Assembly: GCF_026020075.1 (NCBI RefSeq)
Contig: NZ_CP102772.1
Coordinates: forward strand, 1,736,001-1,800,000
Length of the DNA: 64,000 nt
Direction: 5' to 3'
Source of the DNA: Bosea sp. NBC_00550
GTDB lineage: Bacteria > Pseudomonadota > Alphaproteobacteria > Rhizobiales > Beijerinckiaceae
Numbering within the stretch: the first letter of the stretch is position 1; each line of letters begins with the position of its first letter. Shown here one piece after another: positions 42,328-50,845 of the stretch. The position numbers and the translations under genes were made by a program. A model generated the notes under the pieces. The model saw only the letters and a program-made list of their open reading frames with translations, searched no databases and was not told the origin of the DNA.

Positions 42328-42731
42328 GGCGCGTCACACTTGCCGAAGCGCCCATGCGGCGCAAGCAAAGGCTGAGCGCCGTGCAACGAAAAAGGGGAGA
42401 GGCTCGCGCCCTCCCCTTTTCCGCCGGCTGTGACGCCGCCCGGTTATGCCGGCCGGCATGGTCACGCCCCCTCCACCTCGCTTGCGCACATGACTCGATG
42501 CCCGCGAATTCCGAGGCATTTGATACGCATTCTAGCGATCTTCCACAAAGGCAAGGTTTGATTAACCCTAACAATCCCCGTTGCCTCGCCCGACTCAGAT
42601 GGCGGTGGCAAGACGGCATGGCGAATGCGTCCTCGATCTTCCGAGAGAACGATTCGTCCCTCTTTCGAACGGTTCTGCGCCATTCTCGGTCGCTGCACCG
42701 TTATCGGGGACAACCGGCAAATGGGCGCGGG
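42328..42731. other. Divergent spacer with an orphan hairpin
   Basis: A 404-bp gap between the rhomboid gene (minus) and the PAS protein gene (plus). It holds the hairpin at 42390-42420 and an AT-rich patch near 42510-42590. An in-frame ATG at 42618 could extend the PAS protein by 38 residues. No other gene is supported. Confidence 0.5.
42390..42420 (-). terminator. Orphan intrinsic-terminator-like hairpin upstream of the rhomboid gene
   Basis: A 10-bp stem AAAAGGGGAG/CTCCCCTTTT with an 11-nt loop. On the minus strand it is followed by a T-run (CTCCCCTTTTTCG); the plus strand has four Ts. It stands upstream of genes in both directions, so it does not end an annotated gene. It could be an attenuator of the rhomboid transcript or the end of a small RNA. 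Confidence 0.55.
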
Positions 42732-43301
42732 ATGAAAAACACGAGCACACGTCTGGTTTTCGAGTATTGGGACGCGCTGCGCGGCGAACGGGCCGCGCCG
42801 GAGCGCGGCGAGATCGAGCCCGGAGCGTTGCGTCATGCCCTGGCCGATACCTTCGTGCTGGAGAACGAGCCGATCGGCCCGGTCTTTCGGCTGGCGGGTA
42901 CCCGCCTCTGTGCGCTGGTCGGGCACGAACTGCGCGGGCGCGCCTTCACTGCGCTCTGGCCGGACGTCGAATCGCAGGGCGACATGCGCCGCCTCGTCCA
43001 GACCGTGATGGACGAGAGCGCCGGCGCCGTCGCCGGTCTCTCCGGCGAATCCAGAAACGGCGCGCCGATCTATCTCGAGCTGCTGCTGCTGCCGCTGCGC
43101 TACCGCGGCCGGACCCATGCGCGCGTTCTCGGCGCTCTGTCGCCAGCGGTCTCGCCGGATTGGCTCGGCCTCGACACCGTCGAATCGATGCGGATGATCT
43201 CCTTGCGGATGCTCTGGCCTGCCGCGGCCTCGCGTCCGCCGCCGACACCGCGGCGGGCGGAGCCGCCCCGCCTCGTCGTTCTCCCGGGCGGCCGCGCCTG
43301 A
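42732..43301 (+). CDS. PAS domain-containing protein (PAS_5 family)
   Basis: A 189-aa protein from ATG 42732 (an ATG at 42618 would add 38 residues of doubtful value). LVFEYWDALRGERAAPERGEI and the later GRAFTALWPD are signatures of the PAS_5 family, small proteins found only in Alphaproteobacteria. The rest is predicted alpha/beta with a C-terminal Pro/Arg-rich tail. There is no output domain, so it probably acts as a sensor or adaptor. It lies 60 bp before a tandem PilZ gene on the same strand. Confidence 0.8.
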   Translation: MKNTSTRLVFEYWDALRGERAAPERGEIEPGALRHALADTFVLENEPIGPVFRLAGTRLCALVGHELRGRAFTALWPDVESQGDMRRLVQTVMDESAGAVAGLSGESRNGAPIYLELLLLPLRYRGRTHARVLGALSPAVSPDWLGLDTVESMRMISLRMLWPAAASRPPPTPRRAEPPRLVVLPGGRA

Positions 43302-43361
43302 CCGGAACGATCCGTTAACCAGAACGCACCTAGGATCGGCCGAAATCCAGGTCGGTTCTTG

Positions 43362-43976
43362 ATGTTGAGCGCGCTCCAAACGCCCCGAACGGCTGCCTTT
43401 CCTGCCGAACGCAGGCGGCATCACCGTATGAAGGTGGTGCTGCTGGGTCGCTATATGCTGCCCAACCGCATGGAATATCCCTGCCAGACACTCGACATCT
43501 CGCCGGGTGGCGTGCATCTCGCCGCCCCTGCCAAGGCGAAACCCGGCGATCGCGTTATCGCCTACCTCGAACATCTCGGTCGGATCGAAGGCACCTGCGT
43601 CCGTACGACGATGGAAGGCTTCGCGATGACCATCACCGCGACCAGCCGCAAGCGCGAGAAGTTCACGGCCCAGCTCACCTGGCTCGCCAATCGCGAAGAG
43701 CTCGGCCTTCCCGAAGACCGCCGTCACGAGCGCGTCGTGCCGCGCAACCCGCGCTCGGTGCTGACCATGGACGACGGCTCGGAGCATGTCGTCCGCATCG
43801 TCGACATCTCGCTGTCCGGCACTGCCTTTTCGAGCGATCTCGACCTGCCGACCAATACGCCTGTGCGGATCGGCTCGACGCCGGCGCGCATCGTCCGCCG
43901 GTTCGATGGCGGCTACGCGGCGGAGTTCCGCTTCCCGCTCTCCGCCGATCTGCTCGACGAGAACCTCGAGCTCTGA
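43362..43976 (+). CDS. Tandem PilZ domain protein (c-di-GMP receptor)
   Basis: A 204-aa protein from ATG 43362 (TTG 43359 is the alternative). Both PilZ domains keep the c-di-GMP-binding signature. The first has RRRHHR (near residue 18) and DISPGG; the second has RRHER (near 120) and DISLSG. No other domain is present, so it is a stand-alone receptor. The preceding gene is a PAS_5 protein and the next is a LapG-family protease. Its c-di-GMP binding is well supported by motif; the partner is unknown. Confidence 0.9.
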   Translation: MLSALQTPRTAAFPAERRRHHRMKVVLLGRYMLPNRMEYPCQTLDISPGGVHLAAPAKAKPGDRVIAYLEHLGRIEGTCVRTTMEGFAMTITATSRKREKFTAQLTWLANREELGLPEDRRHERVVPRNPRSVLTMDDGSEHVVRIVDISLSGTAFSSDLDLPTNTPVRIGSTPARIVRRFDGGYAAEFRFPLSADLLDENLEL

Positions 43977-44527
43977 GGGTCGGCCCCGGCCCGACTCTTC
44001 CCCAGCGAATCCCCGACAGCTTCCAAAACTCAGTTGCCCTAGCTCGCGGCGTGCCGTGATCGCTGAAGCGTGCCGATTATGCGCGGAATCATGCCGTCAT
44101 CCCGGGCTTGGCCCGGGATCCATGCCGGAGCGCGCCCGCACAAGGTTCAGGCATGGATCCCGGATCTCCGCTTCGCTCCGTCCGGGATGACCAGCCTTCT
44201 AAAGCCTGACGGTTGCCGGCAAGTCGGCCCCCTTGGCGCGCATCGCTGCCTGAGCGCTGCAAACGGGAGCGCGCAGCGCTTTCCGGCGAGCATCGCCCCC
44301 CTTAACCGATGCGTAGGTTAATCATCCCCTACAGACCAAGAAAGAATTAACGGTTAACATATCGTTCCACGATCGATACGAATCGTTACTTCCTCGTTTT
44401 GGCAAGATTGATGCTGATCTATTCTTCGCCGAGTGCGGGGCCGAATACATAAATTTGTACGTTTCCATTTCAACCGGAATCCATTTGCCAGCACGCATCG
44501 TCAGCCCCGGGACAGAAAGGGGACGAC
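43977..44527. other. Gene-free stretch, with a repeat and an AT-rich leader
   Basis: A 551-bp gap between the tandem PilZ gene and the transglutaminase-like gene. A family B repeat lies at 44096-44192. The part from about 44320 to 44470 is AT-rich and contains several TTAA/TTAAC units, but none at the CtrA spacing. It probably carries the promoter of the next gene. No gene is seen. Confidence 0.6.
44096..44192. repeat. Palindromic intergenic element (family B)
   Basis: Hairpin ATCCCGGG-CTTGG-CCCGGGAT (44099-44119), then ATCCCGGA (44157-44164) with TCCGGGAT (44181-44188). It is the partner copy of 32245-32340, colinear over 92 bases with about 11 differences. Confidence 0.88.
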
Positions 44528-45163
44528 ATGCTCTCTCGACATCGCAATCTGATTGGTACCGCGCTGACTGCTCTGGTCATCCTTGGCGGAGCAGCTTCCG
44601 CCAGCGCTCAAGGCTCCGCCGGCATCCCGGTCGCAAGCGCGCCGGCCGATGCTTCCGGCGACGCCCGTGCGCCCTACGCCTGGACGGATTTCTGCAAGCG
44701 CTCCCCGATGGAGTGCCGCACCGATACCCGGGAGCCCGAGCGGATCGAAATGACCGCAAAGCTCTGGAAGACGATCGTTGCCACCAACAACAGCGTCAAT
44801 CGCGAGATCGAGGCCGTCACCGACGACGAGCATTGGGGTGTCGTCGATCGCTGGGACATCCCGACGGACGGCAAGGGCGACTGCGAGGACTATGCGCTGC
44901 TGAAGCGCAAGCGCCTTGCCGAAGCCGGGCTGCCGCGGCGCGCCATGCTGATGACGGTGGTCATCGACGAGGAGAATGCCGGCCATGCCGTGCTGATGAT
45001 CCGCACCGATCGCGGCGACTTCGTCCTCGACAACAAGCGCAACGCGATCCTGCCGTGGAGCCAGACCGGCTACGTCTACGTCAAGCGCGAGTCGCAATAC
45101 CGCACGGGCTGGACCTCGCTCGGCGGCGCGCAGACCCCGACGGTCGCCTCGGTGCAGCGTTGA
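44528..45163 (+). CDS. Transglutaminase-like cysteine peptidase (BTLCP/LapG family), periplasmic
   Basis: A 211-aa protein with a signal peptide (about 1-27) and an AGAAAGGGGA ribosome binding site. The catalytic triad is complete: Cys119 in GKGDCEDYALLK, His153 in AGHAVLMIRT and Asp168 in FVLDN. The family includes LapG, a protease that releases adhesins from the surface under c-di-GMP control. A LapD partner or large adhesin is not in the window. It is followed by a strong terminator. Confidence 0.9.
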   Translation: MLSRHRNLIGTALTALVILGGAASASAQGSAGIPVASAPADASGDARAPYAWTDFCKRSPMECRTDTREPERIEMTAKLWKTIVATNNSVNREIEAVTDDEHWGVVDRWDIPTDGKGDCEDYALLKRKRLAEAGLPRRAMLMTVVIDEENAGHAVLMIRTDRGDFVLDNKRNAILPWSQTGYVYVKRESQYRTGWTSLGGAQTPTVASVQR

Positions 45164-45258
45164 TGAAGGTTTCCGCGGCCACGGATCGGCTGCGGCGATA
45201 GGACGGCGAGGCTCGGTCACGTCCCCACCCACCCGTCCCCAAGGATCGGGTTTCGCCA

Positions 45259-45300
45259 GGGCCGGCTTTCCTCCCCGGAAGGCCGGCCCGCTTCTTTTTT
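45259..45300 (+). terminator. Intrinsic terminator of the transglutaminase-like gene
   Basis: A 13-bp stem (45259-45271 with 45277-45289; one G-T pair) with loop TCCCC, followed by GCTTCTTTTTT. It sits about 95 bp after the stop codon. Confidence 0.88.
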
Positions 45301-45305
45301 AACCG

Positions 45306-45836
45306 TCAGTCCAGCCGTTCGAGCCCGGCTGCGAATTGCCGCCAGCGCTGGACATAGGCGTTTGCCGAAGCGGTGATGCCGGCCGCAGCCTTGTCGTCCA
45401 GCGTCCGCACGGCCCGCGCCGGCGAGCCGACGATCAGCGAATTATCCGGAAACTCCTTGCCCTCGGTCACCAGCGCATTCGCGCCGACGAGGCTGTTGCG
45501 GCCGATCTTCGCACCGTTCAGCACGGTCGCGCCCATGCCGACCAGGCTGTTCTCACCGATGGTGCAGCCATGCAGGATGGCGCGATGGCCGATCGTGCAG
45601 CGGGCGCCGACCGTGAGCGGGAAGCCCATATCGGTGTGCAGCACGCAGCCTTCCTGGATGTTGCTGCCCTCGCCGATGCTGATCCACTCATTGTCGCCGC
45701 GCAGCACGGCTCCGAACCAGATCCCGACATCCGCGGCGAGGCGCACACGTCCGATCAGATGCGCGTCGGGCGCCAGCCACCAGGCGCCGTCGCCGGGCAC
45801 CTCCGGCCTTGTTCCATCGAGCGAATAGAGCGGCAT
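45306..45836 (-). CDS. Gamma-carbonic anhydrase family protein (left-handed beta-helix)
   Basis: A 176-aa protein with the hexapeptide-repeat fold. The three zinc-binding His positions of gamma-class enzymes are present: His67 in VLHTD, and His84 and His89 in IGHRAILHGC. GARCTIGHRAILHG and NSLVGMGATVLNGAKIGRNS are the repeat core. Proteins of this type (PaaY, CaiE, Cam) either hydrate CO2 or bind CoA thioesters. It starts a minus-strand gene next to the terminator. Activity is plausible, but not assured. Confidence 0.9.
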   Translation of the reverse strand: MPLYSLDGTRPEVPGDGAWWLAPDAHLIGRVRLAADVGIWFGAVLRGDNEWISIGEGSNIQEGCVLHTDMGFPLTVGARCTIGHRAILHGCTIGENSLVGMGATVLNGAKIGRNSLVGANALVTEGKEFPDNSLIVGSPARAVRTLDDKAAAGITASANAYVQRWRQFAAGLERLD

Positions 45837-45893
45837 GGCAGTAAACCTTGATGCGTCAGCTGCCCGAGGATTGCAGAGGATCGGCCCCCGCCG

Positions 45894-46220
45894 TCAAGCG
45901 CCGACCATATGCAGCAGGTCTAGCACCACCCGGCCGGACGCCATGCTCCAGACCGACGCCGTCATGCTGGCGAGCATCACGAACATGAAGGGGCGCCCTC
46001 CGACCTGCCGGCCCTGCACCGTGTTGCGCAAGATCAGGAAGGGCGCGCTGAAGACGACGACCGGCACGCTGGCCACGGCCGCGAACCCGCCCATCTCCAG
46101 CAGCTTGAAATCCGCCCGATGCGCAGTGAACAGCTCGAATGCGCTCGCCAGCAGACCCGCGAAGGCGAAGCCGATGAAGAGCGACTGGAGCGCCTCGAGC
46201 GCGGCGGGCTGAATGGTCAA
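45894..46220 (-). CDS. Small multi-span membrane protein (DUF6949-like)
   Basis: A 108-aa protein; TTG 46220 is preferred because GGAGGGA lies upstream and homologues start near TIQPAALEALQSLFIGFAF. ATG 46262 (122 aa) has no ribosome binding site. Three hydrophobic segments are seen (about 10-28, 40-60, 82-102). It belongs to a small Hyphomicrobiales membrane family of unknown function. It lies 57 bp upstream of the carbonic anhydrase gene, on the same strand. Confidence 0.72.
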   Translation of the reverse strand: MTIQPAALEALQSLFIGFAFAGLLASAFELFTAHRADFKLLEMGGFAAVASVPVVVFSAPFLILRNTVQGRQVGGRPFMFVMLASMTASVWSMASGRVVLDLLHMVGA

Positions 46221-46383
46221 GGCGCGGTCCCTCCCCGGAACGACGCGCGGAACCTGCCGCATGGTTTACGAAGAGTGAAGACAAGTCTTCACCAATGGTT
46301 AACGCTACCGGCCCGGTTATGGTTTACGCGGTGTTAAGCGGGCGGTGATTCAGTGGTGCAAAGCCGATCCGAGAGTACCCGGA

Positions 46384-47103
46384 ATGACCGCGTCCCTGTC
46401 CCATCACCGGCCTGCCCAGCAGGCCGCCCATCTAACGTCGATGGTCCGCATGCGCCTGCAGCGACCGCCCGCGCCGCTGCCGCGGGCCGACGGGGCCCTG
46501 CTGAAGGCCGCGCTGACGATCCTGGTGGCCGGCGCGTTGGGGACGGCGCTGGCGATTTACCTCACCCATCGCCGCGTCGAGGAACCCGCAACGTTGCAGC
46601 CGGCCCGCATCGGCAATGTCGCGCTGATGATCCCGAAGGATTTGACCGGGGTTGATGAGGACGACGACACCAGCCGGCTCGTCGGCATGGCGCGACTGCG
46701 GCTAGATTGGCCGAGCCTCGGCCCGGCCCAGCCGCAGCATCGGAAGCGCCTGCTGATCACACTGAGCCCGCCCGACAAGGTCAACGAGCCGGCCCGCCAG
46801 CTCGCGACCTATGCCCGCTTCCTCACGCCCACCGTCTGGTCGAACCCCGGTGGCCTCGTCGTGCGCAGCTTCCGCAAGGGCTCGCCCTATGAAGGCGACG
46901 AATTCTATGTCTCGGTGCCGGACGGCAAGGGCTTCGCTGCCCGCTGCCCCACAGAGACGGCCGCCAATCTCGACGAGCCCTGCCGCATCACCTTCCAGCA
47001 CCGCGGCATGGACGTGAATATCCGCTTCCCGCGCAGCATCATCGCAGACTGGGCGCTGATGCTCGGCGGCGTACGCCGGACGCTCGACGGGCTGATCCGC
47101 TGA
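46384..47103 (+). CDS. Single-span membrane protein, unknown function
   Basis: A 239-aa protein from ATG 46384 (GTG 46345 is the alternative). One membrane helix is seen at about 43-60 (ALTILVAGALGTALAIYLT). The C-terminal domain is probably periplasmic, with RLRLDWPSLGPAQPQHRKRL and IRFPRSIIADWALMLGGV as recognisable blocks. I know this arrangement from conserved Hyphomicrobiales proteins of unknown function. It is followed by a large palindromic element. No enzyme motif is seen. Confidence 0.75.
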   Translation: MTASLSHHRPAQQAAHLTSMVRMRLQRPPAPLPRADGALLKAALTILVAGALGTALAIYLTHRRVEEPATLQPARIGNVALMIPKDLTGVDEDDDTSRLVGMARLRLDWPSLGPAQPQHRKRLLITLSPPDKVNEPARQLATYARFLTPTVWSNPGGLVVRSFRKGSPYEGDEFYVSVPDGKGFAARCPTETAANLDEPCRITFQHRGMDVNIRFPRSIIADWALMLGGVRRTLDGLIR

Positions 47104-47140
47104 ATTCAACAGGTACGGGACTTCCTGGCATCCTGCGCAG

Positions 47141-47252
47141 CCCTCATCCTGAGGAGCCGCGCAGCGGCGTCTCGAAGGATGCTCCAGACGGTTCCGGAGC
47201 CTCCTGGAGCATCCTTCGAGACGCGCTCGCCGAGCGCTCCTCAGGATGAGGG
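47141..47252. repeat. Long nested palindromic element (family F)
   Basis: Outer arms CCCTCATCCTGAGGAGC (47141-47157) and their exact complement at 47236-47252 (17 bp). Inner arms of 21 bp, exact (47167-47187 with 47204-47224). The whole 112 bp folds into one long stem. It lies between convergent genes. Confidence 0.9.
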
Positions 47253-47265
47253 CTGACAGGGAACG

Positions 47266-47478
47266 TCAGCCTTCGAGATCGACGTCGAGGATCGCCATGG
47301 TGAAGTTGAAGGAGCGGTCGCCGTCCTCGTCGTCGACATGGATGATGCCGATGAACTCTTCGCCCAGATAGACCTCTGCCGAGTCGGTCTTCTTCATGCG
47401 GGCGCGCACGCTGATCGCGTGGTTGTTGAAGGTGCGGCGCAGATAAGCCTCGAGTTTGGCGAGTTCTGTCTTGTCCAC
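47266..47478 (-). CDS. DUF3126 family protein
   Basis: A 70-aa protein starting at GTG 47478 (AAAGGA upstream); family members begin at this DKTELAKLEAYLRRTFNN segment. VYLGEEFIGIIHVDDEDGDRS is the conserved second half. It is confined to Alphaproteobacteria, with no known function. Its position right after the large palindromic element and its size make annotation easy to miss. There is no signal or membrane segment. Confidence 0.85.
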   Translation of the reverse strand: MDKTELAKLEAYLRRTFNNHAISVRARMKKTDSAEVYLGEEFIGIIHVDDEDGDRSFNFTMAILDVDLEG

Positions 47479-47642
47479 GGTAAGGTCCTTTCGATTGGCC
47501 GGGAGCGATGCCACGGCGGGCCGTGAAGGGCAAGCGAAAGCAGCCGCTACGGGCATGACGGCCCACCGCCCGCGCCGCTTGCCGGACGCCTGCGGAATCG
47601 TGCCATGTTCTCGCCCTGCCGCAACCCTGACGGACCCCGACG

Positions 47643-49022
47643 ATGAAGCCGTGGCTAGCCCCCGCCCTCGCCTATGTCGCGAGCTGGCTCGAATTCCAGC
47701 GTCGCCACCACGATCAGCCCGGCTGCGCCGTCGCGATCGCGAGCGGCAGCGAGATCGTGCTCGAAGCCGCCTTCGGCAGTGCAAATATCGAAACCGGCGA
47801 GGCGCTGACCCCGCGCCATGGCTTCCGCATCGCGTCTCATTCCAAGAGCTTCACCTCGGCCGGCATCCTGCGACTGGTCGAGGACGGACGGCTGCGGCTC
47901 GACGACAAGGTCGGCCGCTTCATCGACGGGCTGCACCCCGAGATTACCGCCGCGACCGTCGGCCAGGTTCTTTCCAACAGCGCCGGCCTGACACGCGACG
48001 GGCGCGATAGCGGCCAGTTCTTCGACCGCAAGCCCTATTGCAGCAAGGCGGAACTGCTGGCCGACCTCTCGGTTGCCCCGGCTTATCCGGCTTCGCAGCG
48101 TTTCAAATACTCCAATCACGGTTTCGCCCTGCTCGGCCTCGTCATCGAGGCGGTGACGGGGCTGAGCTACAGCGAATGGATCACGGACGAGGTCGTCACG
48201 AAGGTCGGACTGCTCGAAACCAAGGCCGATATCGAGCTCTGGGGCCACAGGCCGATGGCGAAGGGCCATAGCGGCACGCAGCCTCTCGGCCGGCGCGTCG
48301 TCATCCCCGCCGATAATCCCGGCCACGCCATGACCTCGGCCGCCGGCTTCGTTGCCACAGTGGCGGATGTCGCGCGCTATTTCGCGCAGCTCTCGCCGAA
48401 GGCCGAAACCAGCATCCTGTCGCCCCTGAGCCGCCGCGAGATGACGCGCCGCCTCTGGCCGGACGACGAAGCCAGCCTCGGCCGGCATTACGGGCTCGGC
48501 ACGATCTCCGGCGGCGAGGGCGATTGGCGCTGGTTCGGCCATTCCGGCGGCTTCCAGGGTTTCATCACCCGCACCGGCGTCTTCCCGGAGCAGGATCTCA
48601 CCATCTCGGTCCTGACCAACGCCATCGACGGCCTCGCCCATCCCTGGCTCGACGGCGTCGCCCATATCCTGAAGACCTTCGCCGAACGTGGCGCCCCGCC
48701 GGCGGAGGCGCAGGACTGGTCCGGGCGCTGGTGGAGCATCTGGGGTGCCGGCGATCTCGTTCCGGTCGCCAAACATGTGCTGGTCGCCAACCCGGCCCTG
48801 TTCACACCCTTCCTCGATGCGGCCGAGATCATGCTCGAAGCCCCGGATCGCGGCCGCATCACCCGCGCCTCCGGCTTCAACAGCCCCGGCGAGCCGGCGG
48901 AGCTGCAACGCGATGGCGCTGGCGCCGTGCGCTCGGTCCAGCTCGGCGGAGCACATTTCGTCGACGAGCAGGCGATGCGCGCCGAGATGCTGGCGCGCTA
49001 CGTCGGGAAGGCAACGGCCTAG
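47643..49022 (+). CDS. Serine hydrolase (beta-lactamase/class C-like)
   Basis: A 459-aa protein. The SxxK motif is SHSK (Ser65, Lys68), the YxN motif is YSN (156-158), and the third motif appears as HSGG near residue 300 in place of KTG. This set is that of class C-like esterases and D-aminopeptidases. A C-terminal domain of about 120 residues follows (from about 340), as in the longer members. No clear signal peptide is seen, so the location is probably cytoplasmic. The substrate is unknown; true beta-lactamase activity is not implied. Confidence 0.9.
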   Translation: MKPWLAPALAYVASWLEFQRRHHDQPGCAVAIASGSEIVLEAAFGSANIETGEALTPRHGFRIASHSKSFTSAGILRLVEDGRLRLDDKVGRFIDGLHPEITAATVGQVLSNSAGLTRDGRDSGQFFDRKPYCSKAELLADLSVAPAYPASQRFKYSNHGFALLGLVIEAVTGLSYSEWITDEVVTKVGLLETKADIELWGHRPMAKGHSGTQPLGRRVVIPADNPGHAMTSAAGFVATVADVARYFAQLSPKAETSILSPLSRREMTRRLWPDDEASLGRHYGLGTISGGEGDWRWFGHSGGFQGFITRTGVFPEQDLTISVLTNAIDGLAHPWLDGVAHILKTFAERGAPPAEAQDWSGRWWSIWGAGDLVPVAKHVLVANPALFTPFLDAAEIMLEAPDRGRITRASGFNSPGEPAELQRDGAGAVRSVQLGGAHFVDEQAMRAEMLARYVGKATA

Positions 49023-49108
49023 CCGCACTCGCCGGCGATTGGAGCCGAGACCAACGCGCCACGCATTCGCCGCCTTCGCACCGCACCTTCAGGCGCGAGG
49101 GCTGGCTG

Positions 49109-49450
49109 ATGCGCATGATCGCTCCACTCGCCCTGGCGGCTTTGCTGTCTGTGGGGGCGACACGCGCACTCTCCCATCAGTCTCCAAGCGGCTGGGAATA
49201 CCCATTCTACTGCTGCTCCGGCGCGGATTGCGCGCCGATCGAGGCGGAATCCGTGCGAGAAAGTCGAACGGGTTTCATCGTGACTATCGCCCCCGGAGAG
49301 CATCCGATGTGGCCGAAGGAGCGGCGCGCTTCCTTGAAGCTCGAGATTCCCTACGACAAGGCTACGCCAGCCCCGGACGGCCACTGGCATCTCTGCATCA
49401 ACGATGCCGGCGAGCTGCTGTGCTTCTTCGCACCGGCCGGAGGTTCGTGA
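49109..49450 (+). CDS. Small secreted conserved protein with Cys pairs
   Basis: A 113-aa protein from ATG 49109 (GAGGG upstream) with a signal peptide (about 1-22). The mature part starts near SGWEYPFYCCSGADCAPIEA, a Cys-rich block (three Cys), and ends with HWHLCINDAGELLCFFAP, two more. Proteins with this layout are common in Hyphomicrobiales; no function is known. The pattern suggests a folded, disulfide-bonded periplasmic protein. It is convergent with the SHMT-like gene (28 bp). Confidence 0.75.
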   Translation: MRMIAPLALAALLSVGATRALSHQSPSGWEYPFYCCSGADCAPIEAESVRESRTGFIVTIAPGEHPMWPKERRASLKLEIPYDKATPAPDGHWHLCINDAGELLCFFAPAGGS

Positions 49451-49478
49451 TCGTCACCGAGCCGTCAGGAGTCTTTGC

Positions 49479-50801
49479 CTAACGCATGAAATGCAGCTCG
49501 CGGAACCGGGCGCGGAATGCAGTCACGTCCTTCGCCACCGCTTCAGCCGGGCGCGAGCCGTTGAGTCCTTCGGCGATGTACCCGGCCAGTTCCGGCATGT
49601 CGGCCGCCGTCATGCCGAAGCGGACGATCTCCGGCGTGCCGAGCCTGAGCCCGTTCACGTCGCCATCGACCGCCGGCAGCGGCAGGCCGATACCGCAGGA
49701 GAGGATGTTGACCCCGCGCAGCCGCTTCGCCGCCGCCTGCCCGCCGCCATAGACGGCCGCCTCGATCGCGAACTGGTGCGAGGTCGTCATGCCGCGGTCG
49801 CGCGCGAAGATCGGCACCTGTCGCTCGGACAGCGCCTCGGCCAGCGCCTTCGCCGTCTTCGCCATCTCCCGCGCATAGGCGCGGCCATGCGCCTTCCAGT
49901 CGAGCAGCGAGACCGCAAGCGAGGCCGATTTCGCCGCGTCGAAATTGGCGGTGAGGCCGGGATAGGCGATGGCGTCGAGCTTCCGCGCGATCTCGGCATC
50001 ATTGGTCACGATCAGGCCCGAAGGTGGCCCGCCGAGGCTCTTATAGGTGCTCATCGTCATCAGATGGGCGCCCTCCTCCAGCGGCTGCTGCCAGCCATGG
50101 CCGGCGATCATGCCCGACATATGCGCGGCATCGAACAGCACGAGCGCGCCGACCTCGTCGGCGATCGCCCGAATCTCGCGGATCGGATGCGGGAACAGGT
50201 TGAGGCTGCCGCCGATCGAGATCAGCTTCGGCCGGAGCCGGAGCGCATTGGCCCGCAGCCGCTCGATATCGACCGTATAGTTCACCGGATCGACCGGCGC
50301 CGGATGGGTGACGATGCCGTAGAGCCCGGCCGCGCCCGCGCCGTGATGGGTGACGTGTCCGCCGATCTCGCCCGGCGGCGCGATGATGCAGTCGCCGGCC
50401 TTCGCCGCGACCATGAAGGCATAGAGATTGGCGATCGCGCCCGAAGGCACGCGGATCTCGGCATATTTCGCACCAAAGACCTCGGCCGCAAGCTCGGCGG
50501 CGATGATCTCGATCTGCTCGATGGCCTCCAGCCCCATCTCGTATTTGTCGCCGGGATAGCCGAGCGAGGGCCGCGCGCCGATCCCGGCCGAGAGCAGCGC
50601 CTCGGCCTTTGGGTTCATCACGTTGGTGGCGGGGTTGAGGTTGATGCAGTCACGCTCATGGATGATGCGGTTCTCGGTTGCCAGCGCCTCGATCCGCGCC
50701 GCGATCGCATCGAGCGGCTGGCTCGCCGTCTCGCCCGCGACCTTCAGCACATAGTCCTCGCTCGCCTGCGGAACCCATTCGCGCCTGCCCAGTGCCGTCA
50801 T
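49479..50801 (-). CDS. Serine hydroxymethyltransferase-like PLP enzyme
   Basis: A 440-aa fold-type I PLP enzyme. The PLP Lys is Lys254 in STYKSLGGPPSG, and Asp224 in FDAAHMSG binds the ring nitrogen, as in SHMT. But GlyA has TTTHKTLRGPRGG and the SENF block with the catalytic Glu. Here the corresponding stretches read differently, and NLNPATN occupies the Glu region (about residue 54-60). A glyA-type housekeeping role is therefore doubtful. It is divergent from a LysR gene (121 bp), which suggests controlled, accessory use of an amino acid. Confidence 0.82.
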   Translation of the reverse strand: MTALGRREWVPQASEDYVLKVAGETASQPLDAIAARIEALATENRIIHERDCINLNPATNVMNPKAEALLSAGIGARPSLGYPGDKYEMGLEAIEQIEIIAAELAAEVFGAKYAEIRVPSGAIANLYAFMVAAKAGDCIIAPPGEIGGHVTHHGAGAAGLYGIVTHPAPVDPVNYTVDIERLRANALRLRPKLISIGGSLNLFPHPIREIRAIADEVGALVLFDAAHMSGMIAGHGWQQPLEEGAHLMTMSTYKSLGGPPSGLIVTNDAEIARKLDAIAYPGLTANFDAAKSASLAVSLLDWKAHGRAYAREMAKTAKALAEALSERQVPIFARDRGMTTSHQFAIEAAVYGGGQAAAKRLRGVNILSCGIGLPLPAVDGDVNGLRLGTPEIVRFGMTAADMPELAGYIAEGLNGSRPAEAVAKDVTAFRARFRELHFMR

Positions 50802-50845
50802 CCCCGTCTCCCGAACATCTGCTGTTGCGTGCCGGCATAACAGCG

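Noticed and set aside
44341..44370. TTAA units before the transglutaminase-like gene as a CtrA site
   Set aside because: The two TTAA units are 3 bases apart, not 7.
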